A stretch of 64,000 nt of DNA from assembly GCA_964247055.1 (NCBI GenBank), contig OZ176060.1:1054001-1118000 (forward strand), read 5' to 3'. Under the pieces are notes generated by a model, which made no database searches, had not been told where the DNA came from, and was given only the letters and a program-made list of their open reading frames with translations. This document shows positions 51,625 through 64,000 of this stretch, one piece after another; the stretch's first letter is position 1, and each line of letters begins with the position of its first letter. Origin of the DNA: Paragordius varius. Lineage: Eukaryota; Nematomorpha. The position numbers were made by a program, and so were the translations under genes.

Positions 51625-52687
51625 AAGAAGAAGAATATTATTATTATTAGATGAAGAAGAAGAGAAGAGAGAGAAGAAGGGTTTTTATTGTTGTTTCTTG
51701 TTGAGACACACATATATACATGATTGATTGAATGAATGAAGAAAATGTTACACTACTACTACTAAAGAAGAATGATGAATAAATTGTTGGAGAAGTGATT
51801 TCTTGTTTTTTTCTACTTTTTGACTAAAAATGAAGGTTTTTTGACACATTTTTACTAAATTTATGAATATTTCTGTGTTCAATTGACACTTTTGACACTT
51901 TTTCTGATGATAATGAAGATTTTTGAGACAATATTAATTAAATTTATGAATATTTATGTTGAAAATAACAATTTTGACACATTTTTGATAATTTTACTGA
52001 ATATTTGAGTTAAAAATTGAAGAATTTTGAGTTTTTTTACTAAAAATTGAGATTTTTTTCTTATTTTTTGAATAAAAATTGAATATTTTGTTGAAATTTG
52101 GTAGAAATCCTTCAAAAAATGAGTAAAAATCTGAAAAATTAAGACTTTTATCCAATAAAATTCACTTTTTTTGATAATTTTTGACTAAAAATTGAATTTT
52201 TTCTCTTAATTTAACAGAAATTCTTCAAAAAATAAGTGAAAATTACAAAAATTTTGAATTTTTTGAGTTAAAATTGAATATTTCTCACTCAAAATGGAGT
52301 ATTTTTATATAAAAATGAGTAAAAACTAGAGAAAATGACTAAAAATAAGTAAAATATCCAAGACATATTAATATAATCATCAAAAATGTCATTTTTCAAC
52401 TAAAATATCTTCAAAGTTCTCAATTTTAATCAAAATATCATCATTTTCAACAAAAAAATCAAAAAATATTAAAAAAATTCTTAAAATTGTCCTATTTTTC
52501 AACAAAAATAACAATGTTTCATTCAAAAATAACATTTTTATTCTTCTTCTCTATATACATATATATATAATAACAAAAATAACAAAAGACACTCATTTCA
52601 TCACATATATAAATGAGAGAGAAAGAGAGAAACACAACTACAACAACAACAACTACTAGTGTATGTGAGAGAGAGTGTAACACACCA

Positions 52688-52743
52688 CCATCACACACAC
52701 AACAAGAGTGATGACGTCATCACTCTTGTTGTGTGTGTGATGG
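52688..52743. repeat. Palindrome 40, 56 bp perfect, arm class 8
   Basis: Outer arms as class 7 (CCATCACACACACA), inner arms as class 5 (ACAACAAGAG). The change is symmetric, so pairing is perfect. Confidence 0.95.
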
Positions 52744-53878
52744 ACACAACTACTCACTCACTTGTTAATTAATGAAGAAGAAGAAGAAGAGAAGAGAGAG
52801 AAGAAGGTTTTGTTGTTGATTCTTGTTGAGACATACACATATACAAGATTGAATGAATGAATGAAGAAAATGTTACACTACTACTACTAGAAGAAGAATG
52901 AAGAATATTGTTGTAGAATGATGAATACTCTTGATTTTTATACTGTTTTTTGACTAAAAATGACATTTTTAAGACAACTTTAATAAAAATTAATGAATAA
53001 TATGGTTGAAAATGACAATTTTGACAATTTTTTAGATAAAAATGAAGATTTTTTGACATTTTTAATGAAAATTATGAATATTTAGGTTGAATACTGACAA
53101 ATTTGATACTTTTTAAGCTTATTGTAGTGAAAATTAATGAATAAATGACTAATTTTTGAAGAATTTTGATTTTTTTCATCTAAAATTGAGTTTTTTTTCT
53201 AATTTTTCACTGAAAAAATGAATTTTTTCTTAAATTTTTGACAAAAAAGTGAAATTTTGGTTGAAATTTATCAAAAATTGATGCAAAATTGAACAAAAAT
53301 TTCAAAAATTAACACTTTTTTGATGAAAAAATCAATTTTTTGAATATTTTTGAGTAAAAATTGACAATTTTCATGTGATTATTCAATAATTCTAGAAAAA
53401 ATGAGTAAAAATGAGTAAAAACAATCAAAAATAAGTTAAAAATTGCAATTTTTACTGGAAAAATGAATTTTATTTTGAATATCATGAATAAAAATGTTAT
53501 TTTCTCCTAAAATGTATCGAAAAATTCTTCAAAAATAAGTAAAAACTCTCAAAATTGTCAAATTTAAACAAAAAAATTGACATTTTGCAACAAAAATATT
53601 CTTTATTAAACAAAAAAAATCAAAAAATACTCAAAAAATGAATAAAATTAAAAAAAATTCAAAAAAATTCTTAAAATTGTCCTATTATAACACAAAAAAT
53701 AACAATGTTTCATTCAAAAATAACATTTTTATTCTTCTTCTCTATATACATATATATATAATAACAAAAATAACAAAAGACACTCATTTCATCACATATA
53801 TAAATGAGAGAGAAAGAGAGAAACACAACTACAACAACAACAACTACTAGTGTATGTGAGAGAGAGTGTAACACACCA

Positions 53879-53934
53879 CCATCACACACACAACAAGAGT
53901 GATGACGTCATCACTCTTGTTGTGTGTGTGATGG
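53879..53934. repeat. Palindrome 41, 56 bp perfect, class 8
   Basis: Copy of palindrome 40, +1,191 bp. Confidence 0.95.
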
Positions 53935-55110
53935 ACACAACTACTCACTCACTTGTTAATTAATGAAGAAGAAGAAGAAGAGAAGAGAGAGAAGAAGGTT
54001 TTGTTGTTGATTCTTGTTGACACACAAACACATATACAAGATTGAATGAATGAATGAAGAAAATGTTACACTACTACTACTAGAAGAAGAATGAAGAATA
54101 TTGTTGTAGAATGATGAATACTCTTGATTTTTATACTGTTTTTTGACTAAAAATGACATTTTTAAGACAACTTTAATAAAAATTAATGAATAATATGGTT
54201 GAAAATGACAATTTTGACAATTTTTTAGATAAAAATGAAGATTTTTTGACATTTTTAATGAAAATTATGAATATTTAGGTTGAATACTGACAAATTTGAT
54301 ACTTTTTAAGCTTATTGTAGTGAAAATTAATGAATAAATGACTAATTTTTGAAGAATTTTGATTTTTTTCATCTAAAATTGAGTTTTTTTTCTAATTTTT
54401 CACTGAAAAAATGAATTTTTTCTTAAATTTTTGACAAAAAAGTGAAATTTTGGTTGAAATTTATCAAAAATTGATGCAAAATTGAACAAAAATTTCAAAA
54501 ATTAACACTTTTTTGATGAAAAAATCAATTTTTTGAATATTTTTGAGTAAAAATTGACAATTTTCATGTGATTATTCAATAATTCTAGAAAAAATGAGTA
54601 AAAATGAGTAAAAACAATCAAAAATAAGTTAAAAATTGCAATTTTTACTGGAAAAATGAATTTTATTTTGAATATCATGAATAAAAATGTTATTTTCTCC
54701 TAAAATGTATCGAAAAATTCTTCAAAAATAAGTAAAAACTCTCAAAATTGTCAAATTTAAACAAAAAAATTGACATTTTGCAACAAAAATATTCTTTATT
54801 AAACAAAAAAAATCAAAAAATACTCAAAAAATCATCATTTTCAACAAAAAAATTAAAAAAATTCAAAAATAATATTCAAAATTAACAATATTACACCAAA
54901 AATAACAATGTTTCATTCAAAAATAACAATATTCATTCTTCTTCTCTATATATACATATATATATAATAATAACAAAAATAACAAATAAAAATAACAAAT
55001 GACACTCATTTCATCCATCAAAAATGAGAGAGAAACACCACATTCATTCTTCACCATGTACAACTACAACAACAACAACAACTAGTAGTGTGTGTGAGAG
55101 AGAGAGTGCA

Positions 55111-55168
55111 ACAACAACACTCACCACAAGAGTGATGACGTCATCACTCTTGTGGTGAGTGTTGTTGT
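55111..55168. repeat. Palindrome 42, 58 bp perfect, class 3
   Basis: First palindrome of the 1,175 bp family. Confidence 0.95.
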
Positions 55169-56285
55169 GGTGAAGAAGAATATTATTATTATTATTATAG
55201 TAGAAGAAGAAGAAGAAGAGAAGAAGAAGAATGTTTTTGTTGTTGATTCTTGTTGAGACACACACATATATACATGATTGAGTGAATGAATGAAGAAAAT
55301 GTTACACACAACTACTAAAGAAGAATGAAGAAGAAATTGTTGAAGAAGTGATGAATATTCTTGTTTTATATACTGTTTTTTGAATAAAAATAAGAATTTT
55401 TGACATTTTTAATAAAATTATTAATATTTTTAGTTGAAAATGACATTTTTTCTACAATTTTAATGAAAAACAAGATTAATTCTGTGTTAAGATGACAATT
55501 TTTACACTTTTTTCGATGATTTACTCAACAATTTTGGACATTCTTAATCAAATTATGAATATTTTTGTTGAAAATTGACATTTTTGATACTTTTTAATGT
55601 TTTTCTAGTGAAAATTCATGAATAATTGAGTTAAAAATTGAAAAATCTATAGTTTTTTCATGAAAATTTGAGTTTTTTTCTAATTTTTCACTAATAAAAT
55701 GAATTTTATCTCTATTTTTTGACTAAAAAATGAATTTTTAGTTGAAATTTCTTTAAAATTCTCACAAAATTGAACAAAAATTTGAGAAATTGACACTTTT
55801 TTTGAATAAAAATTGATTTTTGTTGAATTTTTTGACTTAAAATTGAATATTTGAATGATAATTATCTAAAATTCTTGAAAAAATGAGTAAAAATTAGAAA
55901 AAATGAGAAAAACAACTAAAATATCCACAAAATATTCATATAATCATCAAAAATGTCATTTCTTAAAACAAAAAATTCTTCAAAAATATTAATTTTAATC
56001 AAAAAATCATCATTTTCAACAAAAAAATTAAAAAAATTCAAAAATAATATTCAAAATTAACAATATTACACCAAAAATAACAATGTTTCATTCAAAAATA
56101 ACAATATTCATTCTTCTTCTCTATATATACATATATATATAATAATAACAAAAATAACAAATAAAAATAACAAATGACACTCATTTCATCCATCAAAAAT
56201 GAGAGAGAAACACCACATTCATTCTTCACCATGTACAACTACAACAACAACAACAACTAGTAGTGTGTGTGAGAGAGAGAGTGCA

Positions 56286-56343
56286 ACAACAACACTCACC
56301 ACAAGAGTGATGACGTCATCACTCTTGTGGTGAGTGTTGTTGT
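56286..56343. repeat. Palindrome 43, class 3
   Basis: Copy of palindrome 42, +1,175 bp. Confidence 0.95.
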
Positions 56344-57460
56344 GGTGAAGAAGAATATTATTATTATTATTATAGTAGAAGAAGAAGAAGAAGAGAAGAA
56401 GAAGAATGTTTTTGTTGTTGATTCTTGTTGAGACACACACATATATACATGATTGAGTGAATGAATGAAGAAAATGTTACACACAACTACTAAAGAAGAA
56501 TGAAGAAGAAATTGTTGAAGAAGTGATGAATATTCTTGTTTTATATACTGTTTTTTGAATAAAAATAAGAATTTTTGACATTTTTAATAAAATTATTAAT
56601 ATTTTTAGTTGAAAATGACATTTTTTCTACAATTTTAATGAAAAACAAGATTAATTCTGTGTTAAGATGACAATTTTTACACTTTTTTCGATGATTTACT
56701 CAACAATTTTGGACATTCTTAATCAAATTATGAATATTTTTGTTGAAAATTGACATTTTTGATACTTTTTAATGTTTTTCTAGTGAAAATTCATGAATAA
56801 TTGAGTTAAAAATTGAAAAATCTATAGTTTTTTCATGAAAATTTGAGTTTTTTTCTAATTTTTCACTAATAAAATGAATTTTATCTCTATTTTTTGACTA
56901 AAAAATGAATTTTTAGTTGAAATTTCTTTAAAATTCTCACAAAATTGAACAAAAATTTGAGAAATTGACACTTTTTTTGAATAAAAATTGATTTTTGTTG
57001 AATTTTTTGACTTAAAATTGAATATTTGAATGATAATTATCTAAAATTCTTGAAAAAATGAGTAAAAATTAGAAAAAATGAGAAAAACAACTAAAATATC
57101 CACAAAATATTCATATAATCATCAAAAATGTCATTTCTTAAAACAAAAAATTCTTCAAAAATATTAATTTTAATCAAAAAATCATCATTTTCAACAAAAA
57201 AATTAAAAAAATTCAAAAATAATATTCAAAATTAACAATATTACACCAAAAATAACAATGTTTCATTCAAAAATAACAATATTCATTCTTCTTCTCTATA
57301 TATACATATATATATAATAATAACAAAAATAACAAATAAAAATAACAAATGACACTCATTTCATCCATCAAAAATGAGAGAGAAACACCACATTCATTCT
57401 TCACCATGTACAACTACAACAACAACAACAACTAGTAGTGTGTGTGAGAGAGAGAGTGCA

Positions 57461-57518
57461 ACAACAACACTCACCACAAGAGTGATGACGTCATCACTCT
57501 TGTGGTGAGTGTTGTTGT
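57461..57518. repeat. Palindrome 44, class 3
   Basis: Copy of palindrome 42, +2 x 1,175 bp. Confidence 0.95.
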
Positions 57519-58635
57519 GGTGAAGAAGAATATTATTATTATTATTATAGTAGAAGAAGAAGAAGAAGAGAAGAAGAAGAATGTTTTTGTTGTTGATTCT
57601 TGTTGAGACACACACATATATACATGATTGAGTGAATGAATGAAGAAAATGTTACACACAACTACTAAAGAAGAATGAAGAAGAAATTGTTGAAGAAGTG
57701 ATGAATATTCTTGTTTTATATACTGTTTTTTGAATAAAAATAAGAATTTTTGACATTTTTAATAAAATTATTAATATTTTTAGTTGAAAATGACATTTTT
57801 TCTACAATTTTAATGAAAAACAAGATTAATTCTGTGTTAAGATGACAATTTTTACACTTTTTTCGATGATTTACTCAACAATTTTGGACATTCTTAATCA
57901 AATTATGAATATTTTTGTTGAAAATTGACATTTTTGATACTTTTTAATGTTTTTCTAGTGAAAATTCATGAATAATTGAGTTAAAAATTGAAAAATCTAT
58001 AGTTTTTTCATGAAAATTTGAGTTTTTTTCTAATTTTTCACTAATAAAATGAATTTTATCTCTATTTTTTGACTAAAAAATGAATTTTTAGTTGAAATTT
58101 CTTTAAAATTCTCACAAAATTGAACAAAAATTTGAGAAATTGACACTTTTTTTGAATAAAAATTGATTTTTGTTGAATTTTTTGACTTAAAATTGAATAT
58201 TTGAATGATAATTATCTAAAATTCTTGAAAAAATGAGTAAAAATTAGAAAAAATGAGAAAAACAACTAAAATATCCACAAAATATTCATATAATCATCAA
58301 AAATGTCATTTCTTAAAACAAAAAATTCTTCAAAAATATTAATTTTAATCAAAAAATCATCATTTTCAACAAAAAAATTAAAAAAATTCAAAAATAATAT
58401 TCAAAATTAACAATATTACACCAAAAATAACAATGTTTCATTCAAAAATAACAATATTCATTCTTCTTCTCTATATATACATATATATATAATAATAACA
58501 AAAATAACAAATAAAAATAACAAATGACACTCATTTCATCCATCAAAAATGAGAGAGAAACACCACATTCATTCTTCACCATGTACAACTACAACAACAA
58601 CAACAACTAGTAGTGTGTGTGAGAGAGAGAGTGCA

Positions 58636-58693
58636 ACAACAACACTCACCACAAGAGTGATGACGTCATCACTCTTGTGGTGAGTGTTGTTGT
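58636..58693. repeat. Palindrome 45, class 3
   Basis: Copy of palindrome 42, +3 x 1,175 bp. Confidence 0.95.
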
Positions 58694-59941
58694 GGTGAAG
58701 AAGAATATTATTATTATTATTATAGTAGAAGAAGAAGAAGAAGAGAAGAAGAAGAATGTTTTTGTTGTTGATTCTTGTTGAGACACACACATATATACAT
58801 GATTGAGTGAATGAATGAAGAAAATGTTACACACAACTACTAAAGAAGAATGAAGAAGAAATTGTTGAAGAAGTGATGAATATTCTTGTTTTATATACTG
58901 TTTTTTGAATAAAAATAAGAATTTTTGACATTTTTAATAAAATTATTAATATTTTTAGTTGAAAATGACATTTTTTCTACAATTTTAATGAAAAACAAGA
59001 TTAATTCTGTGTTAAGATGACAATTTTTACACTTTTTTCGATGATTTACTCAACAATTTTGGACATTCTTAATCAAATTATGAATATTTTTGTTGAAAAT
59101 TGACATTTTTGATACTTTTTAAGGTTTTTTTGAGAAAATTCATGAATAATTGAGTTAAAAATTGAGAAATCTAGAGTTTTTTCATTAAAATTTTAGTTTT
59201 TTTTATAGTTTTTTGAATTAAAATTCATTTTTTTCTTTAGTTTTTGACAAAAAATTGAATTTTTCATTCTTTTTTGAACAAAAATGAAGTTTTTTCTTGA
59301 AATTTTTGAGAAATTCTTACAAAATTTAACAAAAATTTCAAAAATTGACACTTTTTTTGATAAAAAAATCATTTTTTTGAATATTTTTGAGTAAAAATTG
59401 ACAATTTTCATGTGATTATTCAATAATTCTAGAAAAAATGAGTAAAAATGAGTGAAAATGAGTAAAAACAAGCAAAAATAAGTGAAAAATTGCAATTTTT
59501 ACTGGAAAAATAAATTTTATATTAAATTTCATGAATAAAAATGTCAGTTCCATCTATAATGTATGGAAAAATTTCTCAAAAATAAGTAAAAACTGTCTAA
59601 AATTGTCATTTTTCATCAAAAATATTGAGATTTATTAGTAAAATATATTTTTAAAAATCAAAAATTACTCAAAAACAATTAAAAAATACTCAAAAAATTA
59701 AAAAAATTAAAAATATTCTTAAAATTGTCCTATTTTTCATTCAAAAATAACAATGTTTCATTCAAAAATAACATTCTTCATTCTTCTCTATATATATACA
59801 TATACATATATAAGAATAAAAATAACAAATAAAAGTAACAAATGACACTCATTTCATCAATTAAAAGTGTGAGAGAGAGAGAGATGTGTAGCAGCAACAA
59901 CAACAGCAACAAGAGTGATGTGTGTGAGAGAGAGATGTATA

Positions 59942-60001
59942 CACAACTACACTCACAACAAGAGTGATGACGTCATCACTCTTGTTGTGAGTGTAGTTGT
60001 G
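59942..60001. repeat. Palindrome 46, 60 bp perfect, class 1
   Basis: Class 1 arms with the extra C/G pair, as in palindromes 31 and 32. Confidence 0.95.
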
Positions 60002-61181
60002 ATGGACACTTGTTAATTAATGAAGAAGAAGAAGAGAAGAGTTGAGATGAAAGAGAGAAGAATGTTTTTGTTGTTGATTCTTGTTGACACACACACACAT
60101 ACAAGATTGAATGAATGAATGAAACAAATGTTACACTACTACTACTAAGAAGAATGAAGAAGAAATTGTTGAAGAAATGAGTGTCATTCTTGATTTTCAT
60201 TCTTTTTTTGAATAAAAATGAAGAATTTTGGACATTTTTACTAAATTTATGAATATTTATGTTTTAAATTGAATATTTTGACACTTTTTTCGATGATTTA
60301 CTCAAGAATTTTGGACATTCTTAATAAAATTATTGATATTTTTGATGAAAATTGACAATTTTGACACATTTTTTGATTTTTACTGAATAATTCTTGAATA
60401 ATTGAGTTAAAAATTGAAAAATCTAGAGTTTTTTCATTAAAATTTGAGTTTTTTTCTAGTTTTTTGAATGAATTTTCATTCTTTTCTCTAATTTTTGACA
60501 AAAAATTGAATTTTTAGTTGAAATTTAGGAAAAATTCTTGAAAAAATGAATAAAATTTCAAAAAATAACACTTTTTTTGATGAAAAAATGATTTTTTTCT
60601 CAAATATCTGAATAAAATTTGAATTTTTTCTTAAAATTTAGCAAAAAATCTTCAAAAAATGAATAAAAATTAGAAAAAATGAGTAAAATTTACTTAAATT
60701 TAGAATTTTTTGAATAAAAACTAAATTATTCCTACTTAAAAATGAGAAATTTAATTAAAAAATGAGTAAAAACTATAAAAAATGACCAAAAATAAATAGA
60801 ATATCAAAAAAATATTCAAAAATTCTTCAAAAATGTCATTTATGAACCAAAAAAATGATAAAAAATAACAAAAACAAATAAAAAATTAAAAAAATATTTA
60901 AAAATTAATAAAAAATACTCAAAAAATGAATAAAATTAAAAAAATTCTTAAAATTGTCCTATTATTCAACACAAAAATAACAATATTCTTCTTCTCTATA
61001 TACATATATATATATAATAACAAAAATAACAAATAAAAATAACAAATCAAAATAACAAATGACACTCATTTCATCCACATACATAAATGAGAAACAGAGT
61101 CACACAACCACAACTACAACAACACACACATCACTACTCTTGTATATGTATGCGTGTGAGAGAGAGAGAGAGAGTGTAACA

Positions 61182-61239
61182 ACAACAACACTCACAACAA
61201 GAGTGATGACGTCATCACTCTTGTTGTGAGTGTTGTTGT
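61182..61239. repeat. Palindrome 47, 58 bp perfect, class 4
   Basis: Class 4. The left zone carries an unusual TCTTGTATATGTATGCGTG stretch. Confidence 0.95.
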
Positions 61240-62365
61240 GAGTGATGAAGAAGAAGAAGAGAAGAGTTGAGAGAGAGAGAAGAAGGTTTTTGTTGTTGAT
61301 TCTTGTTGACACACACACACATACATGATTAAATGAATGAATGAAGAAAATGTTACACTACTACTAGAAGAAGAATGAAGAATATTGTTGTAGAAATGAT
61401 GAATAATCTTGATTTTTATACTGTTTTTTGACTAAAAATGACATTGTTGAGACAATTTTACTAGATTTACTAATAATTTTGTTGAAAATTAACAATTTTT
61501 ATACATTTTTTGATGAAAATGAATGTTTTTTGGACAATTTTGATGAATATTTATGAATATTATTGTTAAAATTGACATTTTTGACACATTTTTGATGATT
61601 TGCTCAACATTTCATGAATAAATGACTAAAAAGTTGAAGAATTTTGAGTTTTTTTCTGTTTTTTTTGACTAAACTATGAATTTTTCTCTTATTTTTCAAT
61701 AAATTTTGAGTTTTTTCTTGAAATTTTTCTAAAATTCTCACAAAAATGAAGAAAAATTAGAAAAATTATCATTTTTTTTGAGTAAAAATTGATTTTTTTT
61801 GAATTTTTTGAGTTAAAATTGAATATTTAAATGATAATTATCTAAAATTCTTGTAAAAATGAGTGAAAATTAGAAAAAATAAGTAAAAATTTGTTAATTT
61901 TAGTGTAAAAATTCATTTTTTCTTCTTCAAAATTGACATTACCCAATTAAAAAATGTTAAAAATAAGAAAAAACTAGAAAAAATAAGTAAAAATTCACAA
62001 AATATTCAAAAAATGTTCAAAAATGTCATTTTTAAACTCAAAAATTAATAAAAAATAACAAAAATAATTAAAAAATACTCAAAAACAATTAAAAACAATT
62101 AGAAAATTAACAAAATTCAACTAAAAATTAAAAAAATTCTTAAAATTGTCCTATTTTTCATTGAAAAATAACATTTTTCATTCTTTATATATACATATAT
62201 ATAATAACAAAAATAACAAATCAAAAATAACAAACATCACTCATTTCATCCACATACATAAATGAGAGAGAGAGAGAAACACACCCACATTCACCATGTA
62301 CAACAACTACAACTACTAGTGTGTGTGTGAGAGAGTGGAGAGAGAGAGTGTGTGAGAGAGTGTAA

Positions 62366-62425
62366 CACAACAACACTCACCACAAGAGTGATGACGTCAT
62401 CACTCTTGTGGTGAGTGTTGTTGTG
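62366..62425. repeat. Palindrome 48, 60 bp perfect, class 3
   Basis: Class 3 arms with one extra C/G pair. Part of the 1,199 bp family. Confidence 0.95.
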
Positions 62426-63564
62426 ATGGACACTTACTCATTTAATAATGAAGAAGAAGAAGAGAAGAGTAGAGAGAGAAGAAGGTTTTTGTTGTTGATT
62501 CTTGTTGACACAAACACATATATACATGAATGAATGAATGAATGAAGAGAATGTTACACTACTACTATAGAAGAATGAAGAATATTGTTGAAGAAATGAG
62601 TGTTATTCTTGTTTTTCAACAATTTTTGAATAAAAATGAGTATTTTTGAGACAATTTTACTAGATTTACTAATAATTTTGTTGAAAATTAACAATTTTTA
62701 TACATTTTTTGATGAAAATGAATGTTTTTTGGACAATTTTGATGAATATTTATGAATATTATTGTTAAAATTGACATTTTTGACACATTTTTGATGATTT
62801 GCTCAACATTTCATGAATAAATGACTAAAAAGTTGAAGAATTTTGAGTTTTTTTCTGTTTTTTTTGACTAAACTATGAATTTTTCTCTTATTTTTCAATA
62901 AATTTTGAGTTTTTTCTTGAAATTTTTCTAAAATTCTCACAAAAATGAAGAAAAATTAGAAAAATTATCATTTTTTTTGAGTAAAAATTGATTTTTTTTG
63001 AATTTTTTGAGTTAAAATTGAATATTTAAATGATAATTATCTAAAATTCTTGTAAAAATGAGTGAAAATTAGAAAAAATAAGTAAAAATTTGTTAATTTT
63101 AGTGTAAAAATTCATTTTTTCTTCTTCAAAATTGACATTACCCAATTAAAAAATGTTAAAAATAAGAAAAAACTAGAAAAAATAAGTAAAAATTCACAAA
63201 ATATTCAAAAAATGTTCAAAAATGTCATTTTTAAACTCAAAAATTAATAAAAAATAACAAAAATAATTAAAAAATACTCAAAAACAATTAAAAACAATTA
63301 GAAAATTAACAAAATTCAACTAAAAATTAAAAAAATTCTTAAAATTGTCCTATTTTTCATTGAAAAATAACATTTTTCATTCTTTATATATACATATATA
63401 TAATAACAAAAATAACAAATCAAAAATAACAAACATCACTCATTTCATCCACATACATAAATGAGAGAGAGAGAGAAACACACCCACATTCACCATGTAC
63501 AACAACTACAACTACTAGTGTGTGTGTGAGAGAGTGGAGAGAGAGAGTGTGTGAGAGAGTGTAA

Positions 63565-63624
63565 CACAACAACACTCACCACAAGAGTGATGACGTCATC
63601 ACTCTTGTGGTGAGTGTTGTTGTG
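63565..63624. repeat. Palindrome 49, 60 bp perfect, class 3
   Basis: Copy of palindrome 48, +1,199 bp. Last in the window. Confidence 0.95.
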
Positions 63625-64000
63625 ATGGACACTTACTCATTTAATAATGAAGAAGAAGAAGAGAAGAGTAGAGAGAGAAGAAGGTTTTTGTTGTTGATTC
63701 TTGTTGACACAAACACATATATACATGAATGAATGAATGAATGAAGAGAATGTTACACTACTACTATAGAAGAATGAAGAATATTGTTGAAGAAATGAGT
63801 GTTATTCTTGTTTTTCAACAATTTTTGAATAAAAATGAGTATTTTTGAGACAATTTTACTAGATTTACTAATAATTTTGTTGAAAATTAACAATTTTTAT
63901 ACATTTTTTGATGAAAATGAATGTTTTTTGGACAATTTTGATGAATATTTATGAATATTATTGTTAAAATTGACATTTTTGACACATTTTTGATGATTTG

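Larger units (their letters stand above)
49376..52501. repeat. 1,166 bp near-identical block, about 2.7 copies
   Basis: Starts about 110 bp right of palindrome 37 and ends about 905 bp right of palindrome 39. The shared one-sided arm mismatch confirms common descent. Confidence 0.87.
52504..54829. repeat. 1,191-1,193 bp near-identical block, about 1.9 copies
   Basis: Two units differ mainly by a 2-bp change in the ACACA run right of the polypurine tract (about 52,828 against 54,020). The offset therefore shifts from 1,191 to 1,193 bp. Confidence 0.85.
54823..59122. repeat. 1,175 bp near-identical block, about 3.7 copies
   Basis: Four palindromes at exact 1,175 bp steps. I see no internal differences. 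The block ends where TTTTTAATGTTTTTC becomes TTTTTAAGGTTTTTT. Confidence 0.9.
16416..64000. repeat. Right satellite array, 39 palindrome-centred units
   Basis: Thirty-nine units of the same family and orientation as the left array, with centres from 17,230 to 63,594. Spacing is 1,119 to 1,375 bp. The array runs off the right edge. Unlike the left part it contains several blocks of near-identical neighbouring units (listed separately), so it has been reshaped by recent local amplification. No gene-like sequence interrupts it. Confidence 0.93.
61451..64000. repeat. 1,199 bp near-identical block, at least 2.1 copies, cut by window edge
   Basis: The sequence from about 61,451 recurs at 62,650 and 63,849 up to the last base. 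The heads of the second and third units match fully. Confidence 0.88.

Noticed and set aside
423-63000. Dozens of short open frames, many with SDDVITLVV, HSLSLS, VVVVVV, EEEEEK or NNNNNK runs
   Set aside because: They are translations of the palindrome, GA/GT and CAACAA simple sequence, and A/T tail. They recur with the repeat, change frame between units and have no gene-like composition.
4346-63624. Conserved peptide THHKSDDVITLVVS on the minus strand in many units
   Set aside because: It is the palindrome read in one frame. The DNA symmetry explains the conservation, and the flanking residues are low complexity.
1-64000. tRNA, rRNA or other structured RNA genes
   Set aside because: No A-box/B-box pairs, CCA-type ends or conserved rRNA words were noticed. 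G+C is too low and too scattered outside the island.

Overview
The window is almost wholly one tandem satellite array from a very AT-rich eukaryotic genome, interrupted once by a non-satellite island of about 3.9 kb. I find no complete protein-coding gene, no rRNA or tRNA, no CRISPR array and no recognisable mobile-element protein. The lineage cannot be fixed from sequence alone. A spliceosomal-type acceptor (TTTTTCAG) beside a coding-like exon, and the A/T-run style of the spacer, would suit a nematode or other invertebrate (weak inference).

Satellite (1 to about 12,475 and about 16,416 to 64,000). There are 49 units, mostly 1.12 to 1.39 kb from centre to centre. All share one layout: an A-rich stretch, a TATA-like alternating tract, a small CTCATTT/AAATGAG inverted repeat, CAACAA and GTGTGAGAGA simple sequence, a 52 to 60 bp spacer-less palindrome centred on TGACGTCA, a GAAGAA polypurine tract, a conserved TTGTTGATTCTTGTTGACAC / ATGAATGAATGA anchor, and about 700 bp of T-rich then A-rich tail. 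The palindrome is the most conserved part. It occurs in about eight arm versions, and in nearly every unit both arms carry the same version, so the arms co-vary. One unit (38,208-38,259) has lost 3 bp from each arm and is still a perfect palindrome.

Local amplification. Several stretches are near-identical neighbours with their own period: 1,221 bp (about 7.6 copies, 26.2-35.5 kb), 1,232 bp, 1,209 bp, 1,166 bp, 1,191 bp, 1,175 bp (about 3.7 copies) and 1,199 bp (running off the right edge). Their start points fall at different phases of the unit, as expected from repeated unequal exchange or replication-based copying.

Island (about 12,476-16,415). It sits inside one satellite unit: removing it leaves a palindrome spacing of about 1.35 kb, a normal unit length. 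Its left third holds a tandem array (period about 200-250 bp) of at least six copies of a short gene-end segment encoding LDGALNPDLKKDV. Five copies are degraded. The last (13,715-13,859) is an intact-looking terminal exon of an unrecognised protein. The middle has scattered copies of a GCATTC(A/T)TTCACRCAAAC motif, then a one-strand cluster of CAGACGA heptamers. The right end is AT-rich with nothing recognisable.

The main candidate for something new is the satellite itself: an array of self-correcting palindromes, each with a perfect ATF/CREB-type site at its centre.
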